This document shows positions 24,780 to 35,789 of a stretch of 64,000 nucleotides of DNA, one piece after another. The translations under genes were made by a program, and so were the position numbers. Under the pieces are notes generated by a model. That model saw nothing but the letters and a program-made list of their open reading frames with translations. It did not search any database and was not told where the DNA came from. Position 1 is the stretch's first letter. Each line of letters starts with the position of its first letter. Source of the stretch: Liopterus haemorrhoidalis (Eukaryota; Arthropoda; Insecta; Coleoptera; Dytiscidae); contig OZ020611.1 in assembly GCA_963971575.1 (NCBI GenBank), positions 222,882,260 through 222,946,259 on the forward strand. Direction: 5' to 3'.

Positions 24780-25471
24780 CTGTCACTACAGGTATACACC
24801 TTATATCAAATTTGGTCTCCATTTAAGCTTTGATCATAGTCATATTTCACAATGGTCAATTTAACTTTTCTTTTTCTCGAAAAGAGAAACCACATACACC
24901 TGTATCGGCCTCTTATCATCAAAATCTCTTCAAAACTAATGTTGAAAATATGAAGTCCGTTATATCACTATCATTGTGCTATCTTTCACACATTATTCTT
25001 GTCGTAACATCTTCAAACAACAATCAGAACCAAAGAGCAGAATCAATCAACAACAAAAGAGTTTCTGACTCCTACAGTGACTTTATATTGTCATACATAA
25101 CAATGCACAATCGATTTGGCGACCCTCCATTTTTTACAGTATAAAAATTCAGCCCATATACTATTGTCACCGTTTTGTCTGTCCGTAAGGGACTGCTGTT
25201 TTCCCATAATTTATCATGATATTTTAACCCAAACACCTGTGGATTCGGTCAGTCGAATTTCACTGATTTTATAAAATATCTCAGGGTTTATCTTGGGAAT
25301 AACATTTTATTTGACAAAATTTTATAATAGATTTTTATCTCAAGGAAAACACCTGTAGAATATAATAAGAATGCAGAAAAATATACTTACGAGATGGGAT
25401 AAAAAAAATACGTGGACTAGTGTCATGAAACTTAATTAATAAGAAATTAATTTTTCTACTGTTAAACAAAA
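24780..25471. other. No gene recognised
   Basis: The 104-codon ORF at 24830-25144 has no recognisable domain. Near 25170 GTTTTGTCTGTCCGTAAGG suggests a decayed HINE 5' arm. Confidence 0.3.
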
Positions 25472-25550
25472 AATTGATATGAAGTGTGAATTTCCACACA
25501 TTTCAGGGTTTTGTAGGTATTTAATAAGTGTAAGAAACCAACAGAATACT

Positions 25551-25847
25551 ACATCCCACATCCTATCCTCTTCCTATCCTCTCCCTACCTTTCATCCTCC
25601 AGTTCACTTCATTCTTTTTGTATATATGTATATATGTTTGAAACCTAGATTAAGTATTTAATAAAGGTTTTTCTCTATCAGCAGCTTTTCCTTTCAGCTA
25701 ATATAATTTAATGTAAAACAGAAATGTATAATATAAAAATAAAATGTATGTATCTTTCAGTTAAGTTATCTGGGCACTGACCAAACATAAATGTAAATAC
25801 TATGTAATTTTTTAAAATGGATAATAAATGCTTGTTAAAATGATAAA
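25551..25847 (+). mobile_element. Retroposed insert with 11-bp target duplication
   Basis: AACAGAATACT occurs at 25540-25550 and again at 25848-25858. The insert ends GGATAATAAATGCTTG...ATGATAAA, a polyadenylation signal followed by a short A-rich tail, as expected of LINE-mediated insertion of an RNA 3' end. The HINE-2 text is continuous across it. The source transcript is unknown. Confidence 0.75.
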
Positions 25848-27099
25848 AACAGAATACTAGATGTCTAAGACAGTATTTGTTCTATAATCATATCAAAATC
25901 AATAGTTTTTTGATGGTCATTTTTCTTCGTTATTTGACAAAAATCCTAGCGTTTTTTTTTCTGCATTTGCTTCGTATTCGTCTTCATTAGATTAATAAGA
26001 AATATATTGATAAATGGCTTATTTTTTTCAATTTCAGAAACGTATTTCTCACTATTAACAATGTGTTATTTGATTTATAAGTATTTTGAAACTACAAATG
26101 ATATATTCCTCTTTGATACTTAAAAACAAATATCTAATGTAATTAAAAAAATAGGTTAATTCACAGCGTATAATAGTATAATAAAATAACTGAACACTCC
26201 TGAACGTCTAACTAAACTGAAGTGTTGAGTGCAGTGTGGTGTGGTGTGCAACTCGATTCGCAACTATTTAAAATTTATTTATTTTTTTTTATATTTTTAA
26301 TTTAAAAGAATACACACATAGTGCGTGTTAGCTATAAATACAAAAAATCCATAACATTATTAGCCCTAATTTAGACATGAATTAAAAAAAATAATTAATT
26401 TTGTCAAAAACACAAAAACTGCCATATTTTTCAAGAACACAATCTGATCAAAAATTCTTCTCGTACGTTTTCAGCTCAGATCAATGTACATTACCTACAT
26501 TTTTTTTTTCTGATTTTTAGCTTAACCCTTTTTGGTAAAAGGATGCGGGACAAGAAATTTACACATTTTTGGCTAAAATCGTGTTAAACGTAACGAATTT
26601 CAAAAAACTATATATCGTTCTAAAAATTTCTAAACGTTAGAACGTTAAACATTATGGAATTTTTTTTTCAGGTTTTTAGACCAGGAGACTCTGGGAGATC
26701 GAGTGGAGTACAAACGTTTTTGACACCTTTTTGGCGAAAATCCCATAAAAAAATTGATTTTTCAAAACTAAAAATGTGTTTGTTGATCCACGCATTAAGA
26801 GCTTTCATCAAAATTTAAAAAAAAATATATATTAATTTTTTTTATTAAATAGGTATTTTTCTCAGTTTCAGGGTGGGGAGCCTAAAAATATATATTTAAA
26901 ACGCCCTCTCATATGTATTTTTTGAAATATGGTCAATTTTTTTTTTTTTTAATCTTTTCGAAAACGGTAAACCGTAGCTTTTAATGTAGATTATTTTTGA
27001 GATCTACGACTCAAAATAGCTAAGTACATACATTTTGAAGTAAATCAGAGAGATTATTTTTTTTCTCTCAAAAATCGAAAAAAATTGTAAGGGGTCCCC

Positions 27100-27413
27100 C
27101 AGTGATGGCATCCTACCGGTTCGCGAGAACCGTTTCTTAAAATTATTGAAACCTTGGGGAACCGGTTGTTAGAATTATTAAAAATAAATGAATTACTCTG
27201 ACTTCAGTTTTGAATCGTGCGCATTGCCCTGCAGTGTTGCAAATGTAATATTTATTTTATAGGTTGTTAATAATACGCTCTTAAATTTTTTTCCTTATAT
27301 TTAATAAATGGAAGTAAGTGATTTTTTTTTCACTCTTAAAAATACAGAATAGGTTCCTAGATATCACATGACTTTATAGAACCGCTTCCTGAAAATTTAG
27401 GATGCCATCACTG
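27100..27413. mobile_element. hAT-type MITE (314 bp)
   Basis: It begins CAGTGATGGCATCCTA and ends TAGGATGCCATCACTG, a perfect 16-bp TIR. The flanks GGGTCCCC and GGTACCCC are similar but not identical 8-mers. The flanks themselves are inverted for about 30 bp (AAAAATCGAAAAAA on the left, TTTTTTCGATTTTT on the right), so it sits at the middle of an older palindrome. Confidence 0.8.
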
Positions 27414-27600
27414 GGTACCCCTTACCATTTTTTCGATTTTTGAGCATTTTCAAAAGTTTTGTTTGACAATTCGTTGATTCGTTGACGATTCGTTGACAGT
27501 TGGGTTATTAAGGCCCCAATATTTTTCTAGACTTATCAATATACGTAGATTTCAAAAATTTGAACCACAGTTCTCTATATTTTATTGTTCATAATTTAGC

Positions 27601-28217
27601 ATTTTTAGAAATCTCAAATCAAAAAAAATTTGACTAAAAATTTTTCAAAGTTGAAAATTAACCGCAGGTCCCTCTCTCATGTAGATTTTGAGATACGGTC
27701 TTTCGAAAATGAAATATTTACAAAAGTTCCAAATTACACGGATGAAAATGGCTTTAACTAAGCAGGGCCCTATTTTTTATCTAGGTAGAAAAAAGTCTGC
27801 ATATTTCAAAAATTCAAACCGCACGTTCCTATCTTTTATTGGCCTTATGTTAGTTTTTTTTTTAAATTTCAATAAAACAAATGAGAAATTAAAAATTTCA
27901 TAAAAACAATTTGCCCCGAGGCCCTTTATGGTGAGGTGTCTTTGCTTTACTGGCAAAAAGGACGCTAAAACTGAAAAAAGAGATGCAATTTTTTTTTGCT
28001 CATCACTTGAATTATACATGATTAAATGATCTATCCTTTATTTTGCTCATCACTTAGAATATTTCTAGGGAGACGCCATTGGTATGATCTACCTCGGGCG
28101 CCAAAATTACTCAGCACAGTCCTGGTGGAGAGAGAAATAGACAAATAGCGACAAGAAAATGTAGTTTTCCCAACGACTTTTAAGAAATATTTGTTAACTA
28201 AAACAACACAATAGTCC
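27601..28217. other. No gene recognised
   Basis: AT-rich sequence. The small ORFs over 27688-28228 have no recognisable domain. Confidence 0.3.
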
Positions 28218-28227
28218 TGAAAATACA

Positions 28228-28335
28228 TCTGGGGAACATCGGGACATTGAACCTAAAAGGGGGACATCGGGACATTGAACCTAAAATGGGGACATCGGGA
28301 CATCCAACTTAAAATAGGGACAAATCCCGAAAATT
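28228..28335. repeat. ~28-bp minisatellite, about three units
   Basis: GGGACATTGAACCTAAAA follows GGGGAACATC, GGGGGACATC and GGGGACATC in turn, ending in a degenerate unit. The wording resembles the GGGACA-rich interior of the hAT element at 35914. Confidence 0.7.
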
Positions 28336-29287
28336 CGGGGTGTCTGTTCAAACTTTCAGTAATCCACCCAGAGGAAAGAGACATAGACATCAATAAAAGC
28401 GATTCTAAAAGCAGTATATGAGACTTGTCGACATGTACCAAATTTTCAAATTAGCCTGGAGCTTTCAGAAGGTTAAGCACTTCTAAAATACTGCGTCTGA
28501 TCTAGTCGGCAATAATTTTTAATTCACCAACCAACTAGCTTATAAATTTCTCACTAACCAGACATATAAGTAACGAATAAAACTGAAACTAGGTACTAAG
28601 ATCTTTCTAAATATCATTAGATTCAATCTGCCATCCATGAAGAGTTATAATTTTAGTTTCATCATCTCTTTTGAAACGTAATTTAAATTATACATATGTA
28701 CCGACAGTATTTAGCATGTCGGTAAGTTGGTCGGTAATGTCGGTAACTATATTATTAACATAAGGTTATAGCGTTATTCCATCAGCAAATTAAATACAAA
28801 TTACGCTAGTTTATTTGAGTTGATTATAGAGTCCTTATCGGGTATCTAGATGTAGAAATGAAAGTCGACCGACTCCATGCTGCAGGTATTTAAATATAAA
28901 TTAGATTTTATTCCAAGTCTACTTTCGATCTGTAACGGTTTAATTGTAACTAACTACTTTATAGACATTCTGAATGTTATTTCTTAATGTCCCCTGTCGT
29001 TTACTCTCTTAATTGATTGCTAAACGAGAATATTGATTTCAGTAAAGTGATTTTTTGCACTGCAAAGTTGTCAATGTTTATGTACAAATAGGTTTATTAT
29101 TTATTTACTTTACTATGTTGCAATATGAATATGTGTTTTAAAAGTGCTCATACGTGAATAACGTGACAAAAGAGTTTTATAATTAGAAGATCTTGGGCAA
29201 GAAAAGAAATCTTTATACAAGGAGAATTTGTTTTTTAATAACATTTAAATAAAACACAAATTAATTGTTTTTAATTGATCGTTTACA
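28336..29287. other. No gene recognised
   Basis: I see no ORF with a known domain and no repeat termini. Confidence 0.3.
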
Positions 29288-30150
29288 GAGTCGGATTAAA
29301 GGGGGGGGGGCGGAGTGCGACCGCTCTGGTCTCCCAAGTACGGGTACCGCAGTTATATGTTAAAATTTTATAATATATGTATATGAATTATTTTTGCTTA
29401 AAGTATTAAATGGACCAAAATGGACTTCTTGGGATCAAGTATCCTTTATTATTTTTGAAATAATGTTCTTTCAAGATTCAATGCAACAAATAAATCTTTA
29501 CAATCTTCCACAATAGATCTGAAAATGGCAAGAGATTTTTTATGATCGTTGGTCGCATATTTAGATACATTGCGGGACAAATTTGATGATATTGAGACGC
29601 AAGCTCAAATAACTTGTAGTTCCTCTGAGTACATTAATACACGTACGAGAAGAAGTAAAAGCCATGTAGGCAGCATCGAAGCAAACGTTCTAAACTATCA
29701 GGAGAAGAAAGGTTTCGTATAGCAACATTTTTGCATAGTGCATAGTGCATTTGCATATCTGCGTATGTAGAAGTATATGATCAATTTAAAGTAGTTTCAA
29801 GTTAATGTCCAATGACATCACAAAAAATTAAGGAAGAAGCATCCAAACTGGCAAAAAATTGTCCCCAAAATTTGGAAAAGGGCGTATTTCCCGAAGAACT
29901 AATCCATTCGTCCAGTTTGCCAAACAGAAAAATTGTATAACAGCATCGGCACAGGCTGAGTTATTAAGTAAACATGAACTTGAAAGTAGTGTACCTAATG
30001 TATCAGCTGCATTACGGATGTACCTTTGTTCGATGGTGACAAATTGTTCCGATGAACGTTCGTTTAGTAAGCTATCGCTTATTAAAAACAGACTGAGGTC
30101 TAGAATGGGACATCAAGAAAATTTCCTTAGACGAAATTATTGAAAATTTC
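29288..30150 (+). pseudogene. hAT transposase (ZMYM1-like), decayed
   Basis: CAGAGTCGGATTAAAGGGG at about 29287 resembles a hAT left terminus. From 29470 broken plus frames read LQDSMQQINLYNL, then DTLRDKFDDIETQAQITCSS. The last ORF (29859-30143) carries the C-terminal dimerisation region: PNVSAALRMYLCSMVTNCSD then ERSFSKLSLIKNRLRS. This resembles hAT transposases related to zinc finger MYM-type protein 1. The N-terminal zinc finger and catalytic core are lost or unreadable. The right TIR was not found. Confidence 0.75.
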
Positions 30151-30375
30151 GCGAATTCAAAATTTAGAAAAATTATTGCTTAAATATTTTTATCCAATTA
30201 ATTTATATTTTGTGGATAAAAAGTTTTATTATCAAACAAAAATAACCGCCTCTGAGAACTGAAAAGATAGTTACCTGAATATTACTTTGAATTACATATA
30301 TTAACTATATTCTTGTGTATATTGTTTATTTTTCTCTATATAGATATTAATTTAGTTTTATATATCATTTGGAAT

Positions 30376-30617
30376 CAGTGGCGGCGCTAGCTCTTAAAAT
30401 CTGGGGGGGGGGGGCAAAAAAAATTGAGTGAAATTTGGGGGGGCCAGGAAATATTTTTTTATCGTTTACATATGAAAATACAAGTAATGACCTAAAAAAA
30501 AGGTCCTCGCTTCTAAAATATATTTTTTTCCAAGCAATTCTAAAGGGGCCAACTGAGGGCCAGAGCAACTTTTAGGGGGGCCAGGGCCCCCCGGATCCCC
30601 CGCTAGCGCCACCACTG
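30376..30617. mobile_element. hAT-type MITE (242 bp), exact 8-bp duplication
   Basis: The ends CAGTGGCGGCGCTAGC and GCTAGCGCCACCACTG are flanked by TTTGGAAT on both sides (30368-30375, 30618-30625). The interior is G-run rich and includes one unit of the AAGGTCCTCGCTTCTAAAAT motif shared with other hAT MITEs here. Confidence 0.9.
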
Positions 30618-30745
30618 TTTGGAATAGAATAACTTCAACTACGATAGCAAAAACAATGCAAAAAATTGTGACATAACTGAAAAAATAAAATATTGTTATT
30701 ATTATTCAAGTATACTTTAGATTGCGTTCTTTGTATAAGAAAGTA

Positions 30746-31346
30746 AAAAATCAGCTGTGGCCACCACAGGACCGACCGCCATCATAAAGTACTTGTATAA
30801 AATACATTCTAGCAGCAGAGTAGAAATATCTTGGCCTAATATTTTCTAACAGAGATATTATTTATCATGACCATAGAAACGTTACACGTAAGTATGAAAA
30901 AATTCGTTTTATCAAAAAAAAATTCAGATAAAAGTTGTTAGTTATTGCTTTTATAGCAACTTTTGCTAAATAAATTTTTTCAAAATATTTTTCTGTTGCT
31001 AAATATTCGCAAAAATCTTATAATCGACACGAGTAAACTCCCATTTCTAGTCAACCGATTTTTACCAAAAGTTGATCAACTCGTGCCATTGATGTCAAAA
31101 GCTTAAATATGAAGTTTCATAAAAATCCTTGTTGCCGACTTTGCTCTGCACGTGTGCACACACAGACGGACGGACAGACAGAAAAATAGACAGACAGACA
31201 GACGGACAGGCAGACCGACAGACATCATGCTAAAAATAGTCAAAACGTTATGTAGGCACCTCAATTCGTGGAGATCCATCGAAATCTCGAAATGTCGAAA
31301 TCGGCATGATGACAATACCTCCCTTATATATGTTGGCGGTCGGTAA
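30746..31346 (-). mobile_element. HINE-1, complete short copy (~600 bp)
   Basis: Minus orientation. The 3' end on the left is T-run, CAGCTGTGGCCACCACAG stem, ACCGACCGCC. The core is at 30790-31130, the (GTCY)n tract at 31161-31225, and the 5' arm ends GTTGGCGGTCGGTA at 31344. There are no internal insertions, so this copy is the best reference for the family. Confidence 0.9.
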
Positions 31347-31360
31347 AAAAGTAGTGTTAA

Positions 31361-31413
31361 AGGGACTTCATGGTACACTAAAAAATGAACTTTTAGTGTA
31401 CCATGAAGTCCCT
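31361..31413. repeat. Perfect 23-bp hairpin with 7-nt loop
   Basis: AGGGACTTCATGGTACAC... (31361-31383) is exactly inverted at 31391-31413, separated by AATGAAC. It lies directly beyond the 5' end of the neighbouring HINE-1. The following 280 bp repeat GTGTTAA / TTAACAC words, so it may be the terminus of an unclassified DNA element. Confidence 0.9.
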
Positions 31414-32449
31414 CGCTTTTCGTGTTATTTATTTACACTTCTTTTTTTGTTAATTTTAGTGTAAGGTTTACACTTACATACTGGTTAAATTATAGTGTTA
31501 AAAAATAGTAGAGTTAAAGTAGTATTAATTTTAACTTTAACACTGAAAAAGTAATATTTCATAAAAATAACACTATCTGAATAAATGAAGATTCACACGG
31601 TGATTTGGTTAAAAATTGTAAACTTTTTACTTGTTTTTAAATGAAACTTTAACCAAACTGAGAATGAAATTTTACACTTATGAATTTTTTGCTGTGTAGG
31701 TACTTACGAAATCCTGAAAAGTGGGTTTATTTACACTTAACAATAATTTGTTTAATAAAATTAAGTTACATCATCCATCACATTATTTAATAATCCCCAC
31801 ATTTCATAATTTTTTAGTATTAACTATTTTGAAAAACTAACCATAAAATGTATACACCAAATCTTTAAAACATTAACATTAATATATTCTAACAAAACCC
31901 AAAGCCAAGAAATAAATTAAAACACTAGAAATAAAGAATGAATCGTAAGTTGTCAAATTTTAATAAATTAACTAAAAGAATGTTTTATTAATTTATCATT
32001 GTCAGAATTTTGTTGGGTCGATGGTGCCTTAAAGTCTGCAAAGTCCGGGGCTGTTCTAGGAATCTAAGCTCGTTTAAAACAATTTATCTGTGATCTGGAC
32101 ACCTGTGAGCGAGGTCTGGAATGTGTGGGATACGGTACGAACATCTCAACCAGAAACAATTAACAAATTGATGATTTCTATCGTACTGTAGAGGCAGGTA
32201 TGTTATTAGATGGTAGTCGAATCGACACGCTGTGTTACTGCGGGTTTTTGGGATAAAAACACACTTCATTAATAAAATTTAGATTTTTGGAATTTTTGGG
32301 AATTTTAGTTGAATTTTAAATTGTAATTTTAAGAATTAATAATAAGACTAATAGTAAGAATAGTCGCATGTTTAATTCATTTTGTTGTAAAATCTATGTA
32401 TTGTTGTAGTTAGTGTTATATGGAGCCGAAACTCTCACATTAATATTAT
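31414..32449. other. No gene recognised; GTGTTAA-rich repeat to ~31700
   Basis: Positions 31414-31700 are rich in TTTAACACT / AGTGTTAAA words. At 31690-31720 ACGAAATCCTGAAAAGTGGG resembles a decayed HINE-2 3' end. Nothing coding is supported beyond that. Confidence 0.35.
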
Positions 32450-33957
32450 AATGTGGTGGTTAAAATCTTATATTACTAACAGAATGCAGGCGGTCGATAT
32501 CAATAATTGTGTATCAAATTTTATTAAAATAACTTCCGGTATTGGTCAAGGATTGCTCCTAGGGCCAATCTTATTCACAATTTTTATTAACAATATTAAT
32601 ATATGCTTTAAAAAAGCTAAATTTCTGTTATATGCTGACGATTTAAAAATATATTGTAAAATTAAGTCCGAAGACGATAACCTTGCTTTAAATAATAATC
32701 TAAATAATTTTTACCGACCGCCAACATATATAAAGAAGGTATTGTGATCATACCGATTTTGACATTTCGAGATTTCGATGGATCTCCAACAATTGAGGTC
32801 CCTACATAACGTTTTGACTATTTTTAGCATGATGTCTGACAGTCTGTCTGTCCATCCGTCTGTATGTCTGTATGAAAGGATTTTTATAAAACTTCATATT
32901 TAAGCTTCTGCCATCAATGGCACGAGTTGATCAACTTAACGAGGTAAAAATCGGTTGACTAAAAATGGGAGTTTACTCGTGTCGATTTTAAGATTTTTGT
33001 GAATAATTCACAATAGAAAAATATTTCGAAAAAAATTATTGAACAAAAGTTGCTATAAAAGCAATAACTAATAACTTTTATTTGAGACGTTATTTGATAA
33101 AACGAAAAATTTTGAATAATTTCTGTAAAATTTTTCGAAATTTTTTCATACTTACATATGTATAACGTTTCCATGGTCATGATAAATAATATCTCTGTTA
33201 AAAAATATTAGGCCAAGTTATTTCTACTCTGCTGCTAGAATGTTAAGTACTTTACGATAGCGGTCGGTCCTGTGGTGGCCACAGCTGATTTTTTTACACC
33301 TACTTATATGTAACGTTTCCATGGTCATGATAAATAATATCTCTGTTAGAAAATATTAGGCCAAGTTATTTATACTCTGCTGCTAGAATGTATTTTATAC
33401 AAGTACTTTATGATGGCGGTTGGTCCTGTGGTGGCCACAGCTGATTTTTTTAGTTACTGTCAACAGAATTTGCTTTTTCTTAATACTACTAGTTTTGTCA
33501 GCATACATATATCGTTTACTAGAAAATTTCAACCTGAAATTTTTCATTATAATATGGGTGGAACTGTGTTAACCAAAGTAAATGTTATAAAGGATTTGGG
33601 TGTTTATTTAGACAATAAATTCAGATTTGACACACATATTGAAAAAATCGCCGCATCTGCTCCAAGAAATCTTGGATTCATATTTAGGTCAACTAAAAAA
33701 TTGAAACACATATTGAAAACACCTGAAAGCGTTATCCAAATCACCTGTCTGCAGTAAGATAGAATATGCAAGCATAATCTGGAATCCTCACTATCAAATC
33801 CATAAAGAGTCGAGTAGATTCAGAAAAGTTTTGTGAGATTTCTGGACCATAAATTTAATAGGAGCGATATTTGCCTAATTTATGAAGATAGATTGAAACG
33901 CTATAACCTTCAAAGCTTTCTAAAAGAAGACTGTTTCTGGATATGTGTAGCCTCTAC
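32450..33957 (+). pseudogene. LINE reverse transcriptase split by HINE-1
   Basis: The plus frame reads LKSYITNRMQAVDINN, SGIGQGLLLGPILFTIFINN (RT motif 4 region) and LLYADDLKIYCKI with the catalytic YADD. At 32711 it is cut by a HINE-1. Beyond that, from 33452, it resumes SYCQQN, then VNVIKDLGVYLDNKFRFDTH, KIEYASIIWNPHY and LDHKFNRSDICLIYEDRLKR, all expected RT C-terminal text. A frameshift occurs near 33720. It ends where a hAT MITE begins at 33958. The type is APE-class, Jockey/CR1-like; the N-terminal part and endonuclease are missing. Confidence 0.85.
32713..33447 (+). mobile_element. HINE-1 in a LINE, with doubled 3' end
   Basis: It starts at ACCGACCGCC (32713) after the LINE T-run. A first 3' end with CTGTGGTGGCCACAG and a T-run finishes at about 33295. 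A second block, 33296-33447, repeats the last ~150 bp (from ATATGTAACGTTTCCATGG to CAGCTGATTTTTTT). The LINE frame resumes directly after, fixing the boundaries. Confidence 0.85.
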
Positions 33958-34320
33958 CAGTGGCGCACCCAGGAATTTTTGTAGGGGGGGAGGCGAAAGA
34001 CAAAATTATTTAAATTATGAATAAGGTTCACACTTCTAAATTTTAACTGATGATCTAAAAAAAAAAAAAGGTCCTCGCTTCGGAAATACAAAGTGATGAC
34101 CTAAAACAAAAAAGGTCCTCACTTCTAAAAATACAAGTGATGAGCTAAAAAAAGGTCCTCGCTTCGGAAATTCAAAGTGATGACCTAGAAAAAGGTCCTC
34201 GCTTCTAAAATAAAAGTGAAGACCTAAAAAAAAGATCGTCATCTCTATTTTTAAAATTTTTTAGTGTGTTTTTATTTTTATTTTCTTCCTTTTTAGGGGG
34301 GGCCCGGACCCCCGGGCCCA
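33958..34320. mobile_element. hAT-type MITE with internal minisatellite
   Basis: It starts CAGTGGCGCACCCAGGAATT followed by a G-run, the same terminus as at 53861 and, decayed, at 61447. The interior (34065-34245) holds about four units of AAGGTCCTCGCTTC plus TGATGACCTAAAA. The right part is GGGGGGGCCCGGACCCCCGG; the final CCACTG is missing, so the right border is approximate. Confidence 0.65.
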
Positions 34321-34346
34321 CTATCCTACTATCCTATCTCAACTAC

Positions 34347-34680
34347 TATAGTGCGTTCGAAGGTGAGTTTGCAGTATAGCTCTTATGGCAAATGGGAGCG
34401 GTGTTGCCAAATGTTGTAAAAGTGTCAAATGTGTCAATTATAATAATATGAAAAACTCGTATGATTTACAAAAATCAACTCTTATAAAACTCAAAATAAC
34501 ACTCAACAAAAACAAATGGCCATTTGTAGAATACTGCGTCTTCACAGATTAGCGCGTTTTAGAGCTGGCAACGTCGACAAGCAAGAAAAGGATAGTGTCA
34601 TTGTGTAATCCCATTAGAGAGTATGAAAAAGAACTACTCCATATGCCCTGTACTGCAAACTCACCTTCGAACGCACTATA
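34347..34680. mobile_element. TIR MITE (~334 bp), probable TA target
   Basis: TATAGTGCGTTCGAAGGTGA at the left is exactly inverted as TCACCTTCGAACGCACTATA at the right, and the TIR extends to 29 bp with GTTTGCAGTA. TA at each border fits a Tc1/mariner-type duplication. Confidence 0.8.
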
Positions 34681-35789
34681 GCACTAGTACTAAGGCTAGT
34701 TCAATATCAAGCGTTTACATTAGGATAGTAGCTATCTTTGTTACTAGCAAGGTATTTTAGCCCGATTACTAGCGTGCTGTAAACGCGCTATTAGATAAGA
34801 CAGGCATAAACAAGTTTTGTGTGGACTATATTTCCATTTAATACTTAATACTTGACATATTTGAATAAAACCAGGTGAGTGTAAAGAGCTCAATTACACA
34901 TTTAGTTATTTTCCTCATCAATCTGGATCTAATAGAATTGACACATATTAAAGTTTTTAATTAAATCTCCATCAATATTTTGCGACACATCTAAATTAAA
35001 GGCACATATCCTCCGAACCGACTGCAAATTTAATCAATTTAAACTTACCAGTGAGTCATTTAATACAATACACAAACAAACACATCATGATCCTATCATT
35101 CAACCCTAATCGTTAATCCTCGGCTTCGGGCACGAATAATCCCGAATAATCTCCTTCATTGTACGACGTTTATAGGCGTCACGACGACCTAGAGTAATCC
35201 GATCAGCCGATATGATTCGCCCGATACATCATGGAACGAATTAAAAACTTGACTTGACGCTGTAGGGACAATCTTAATTAAATTATCTAGTGATTTTTGT
35301 TTTGTTGGTTGGCAGCTCTAGTCCCTGGACGGTTGTAATATGGTTTCAGTAGGATTACATTATTGTTTAGGGGTGAAAGTCAATGAAAAATTTATTTAAG
35401 ATTTGCCATAAAAGGGGTGGTTAATCACTGTTGATTTGCAAAGGGAAGCTCATGTTTTTTAATTTGTTTTTTTATTTGGAATGTTATTGATGTGGGAATG
35501 AAAAGAGTTTAAATAAATGAACTAGTATTAATAACCAGTAATTAAATGAACATAACATTTGAAATTTTACCCTGGAGACAAGAAATGAAATAGTACAGCT
35601 AGGGTCCTCATAATACAAAGGACACTAAACAAGTGCAAAAGGAAAAATTACACAAATTGAATACAGCAGGACGAACACGACAGTCTTCGTCCTGCAAAAT
35701 ATCTTTAAAATAAAATTTGGCTTTCACGGGTTTCACTCTTGTTTGTTCAAGTTGCTTAATTTTATCTGATCTGTTTTGTAAAAATTTTG
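34681..35789. other. No gene recognised
   Basis: A somewhat GC-richer stretch (35100-35270) has no ORF with a known domain. The minus ORF at 35608-35850 runs into HINE-2-like text and is not a gene. Confidence 0.3.

Larger units (their letters stand above)
25472..27600 (-). mobile_element. HINE-2, decayed copy with two insertions
   Basis: The 3' end is on the left (TTGATATGAAGTGTGAATTT, stem, then AGGGTTTTGTAGGTAT inverted). The body runs rightward as the inverse of the copies at 35790 and 50000, with CGTACGTTTTCAGCTCAGATC and TTGATCCACGCATTAAGAGC as landmarks. It is interrupted by a retroposed insert (25551-25847) and a hAT MITE (27100-27413). The 5' end is not clear. Confidence 0.6.
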
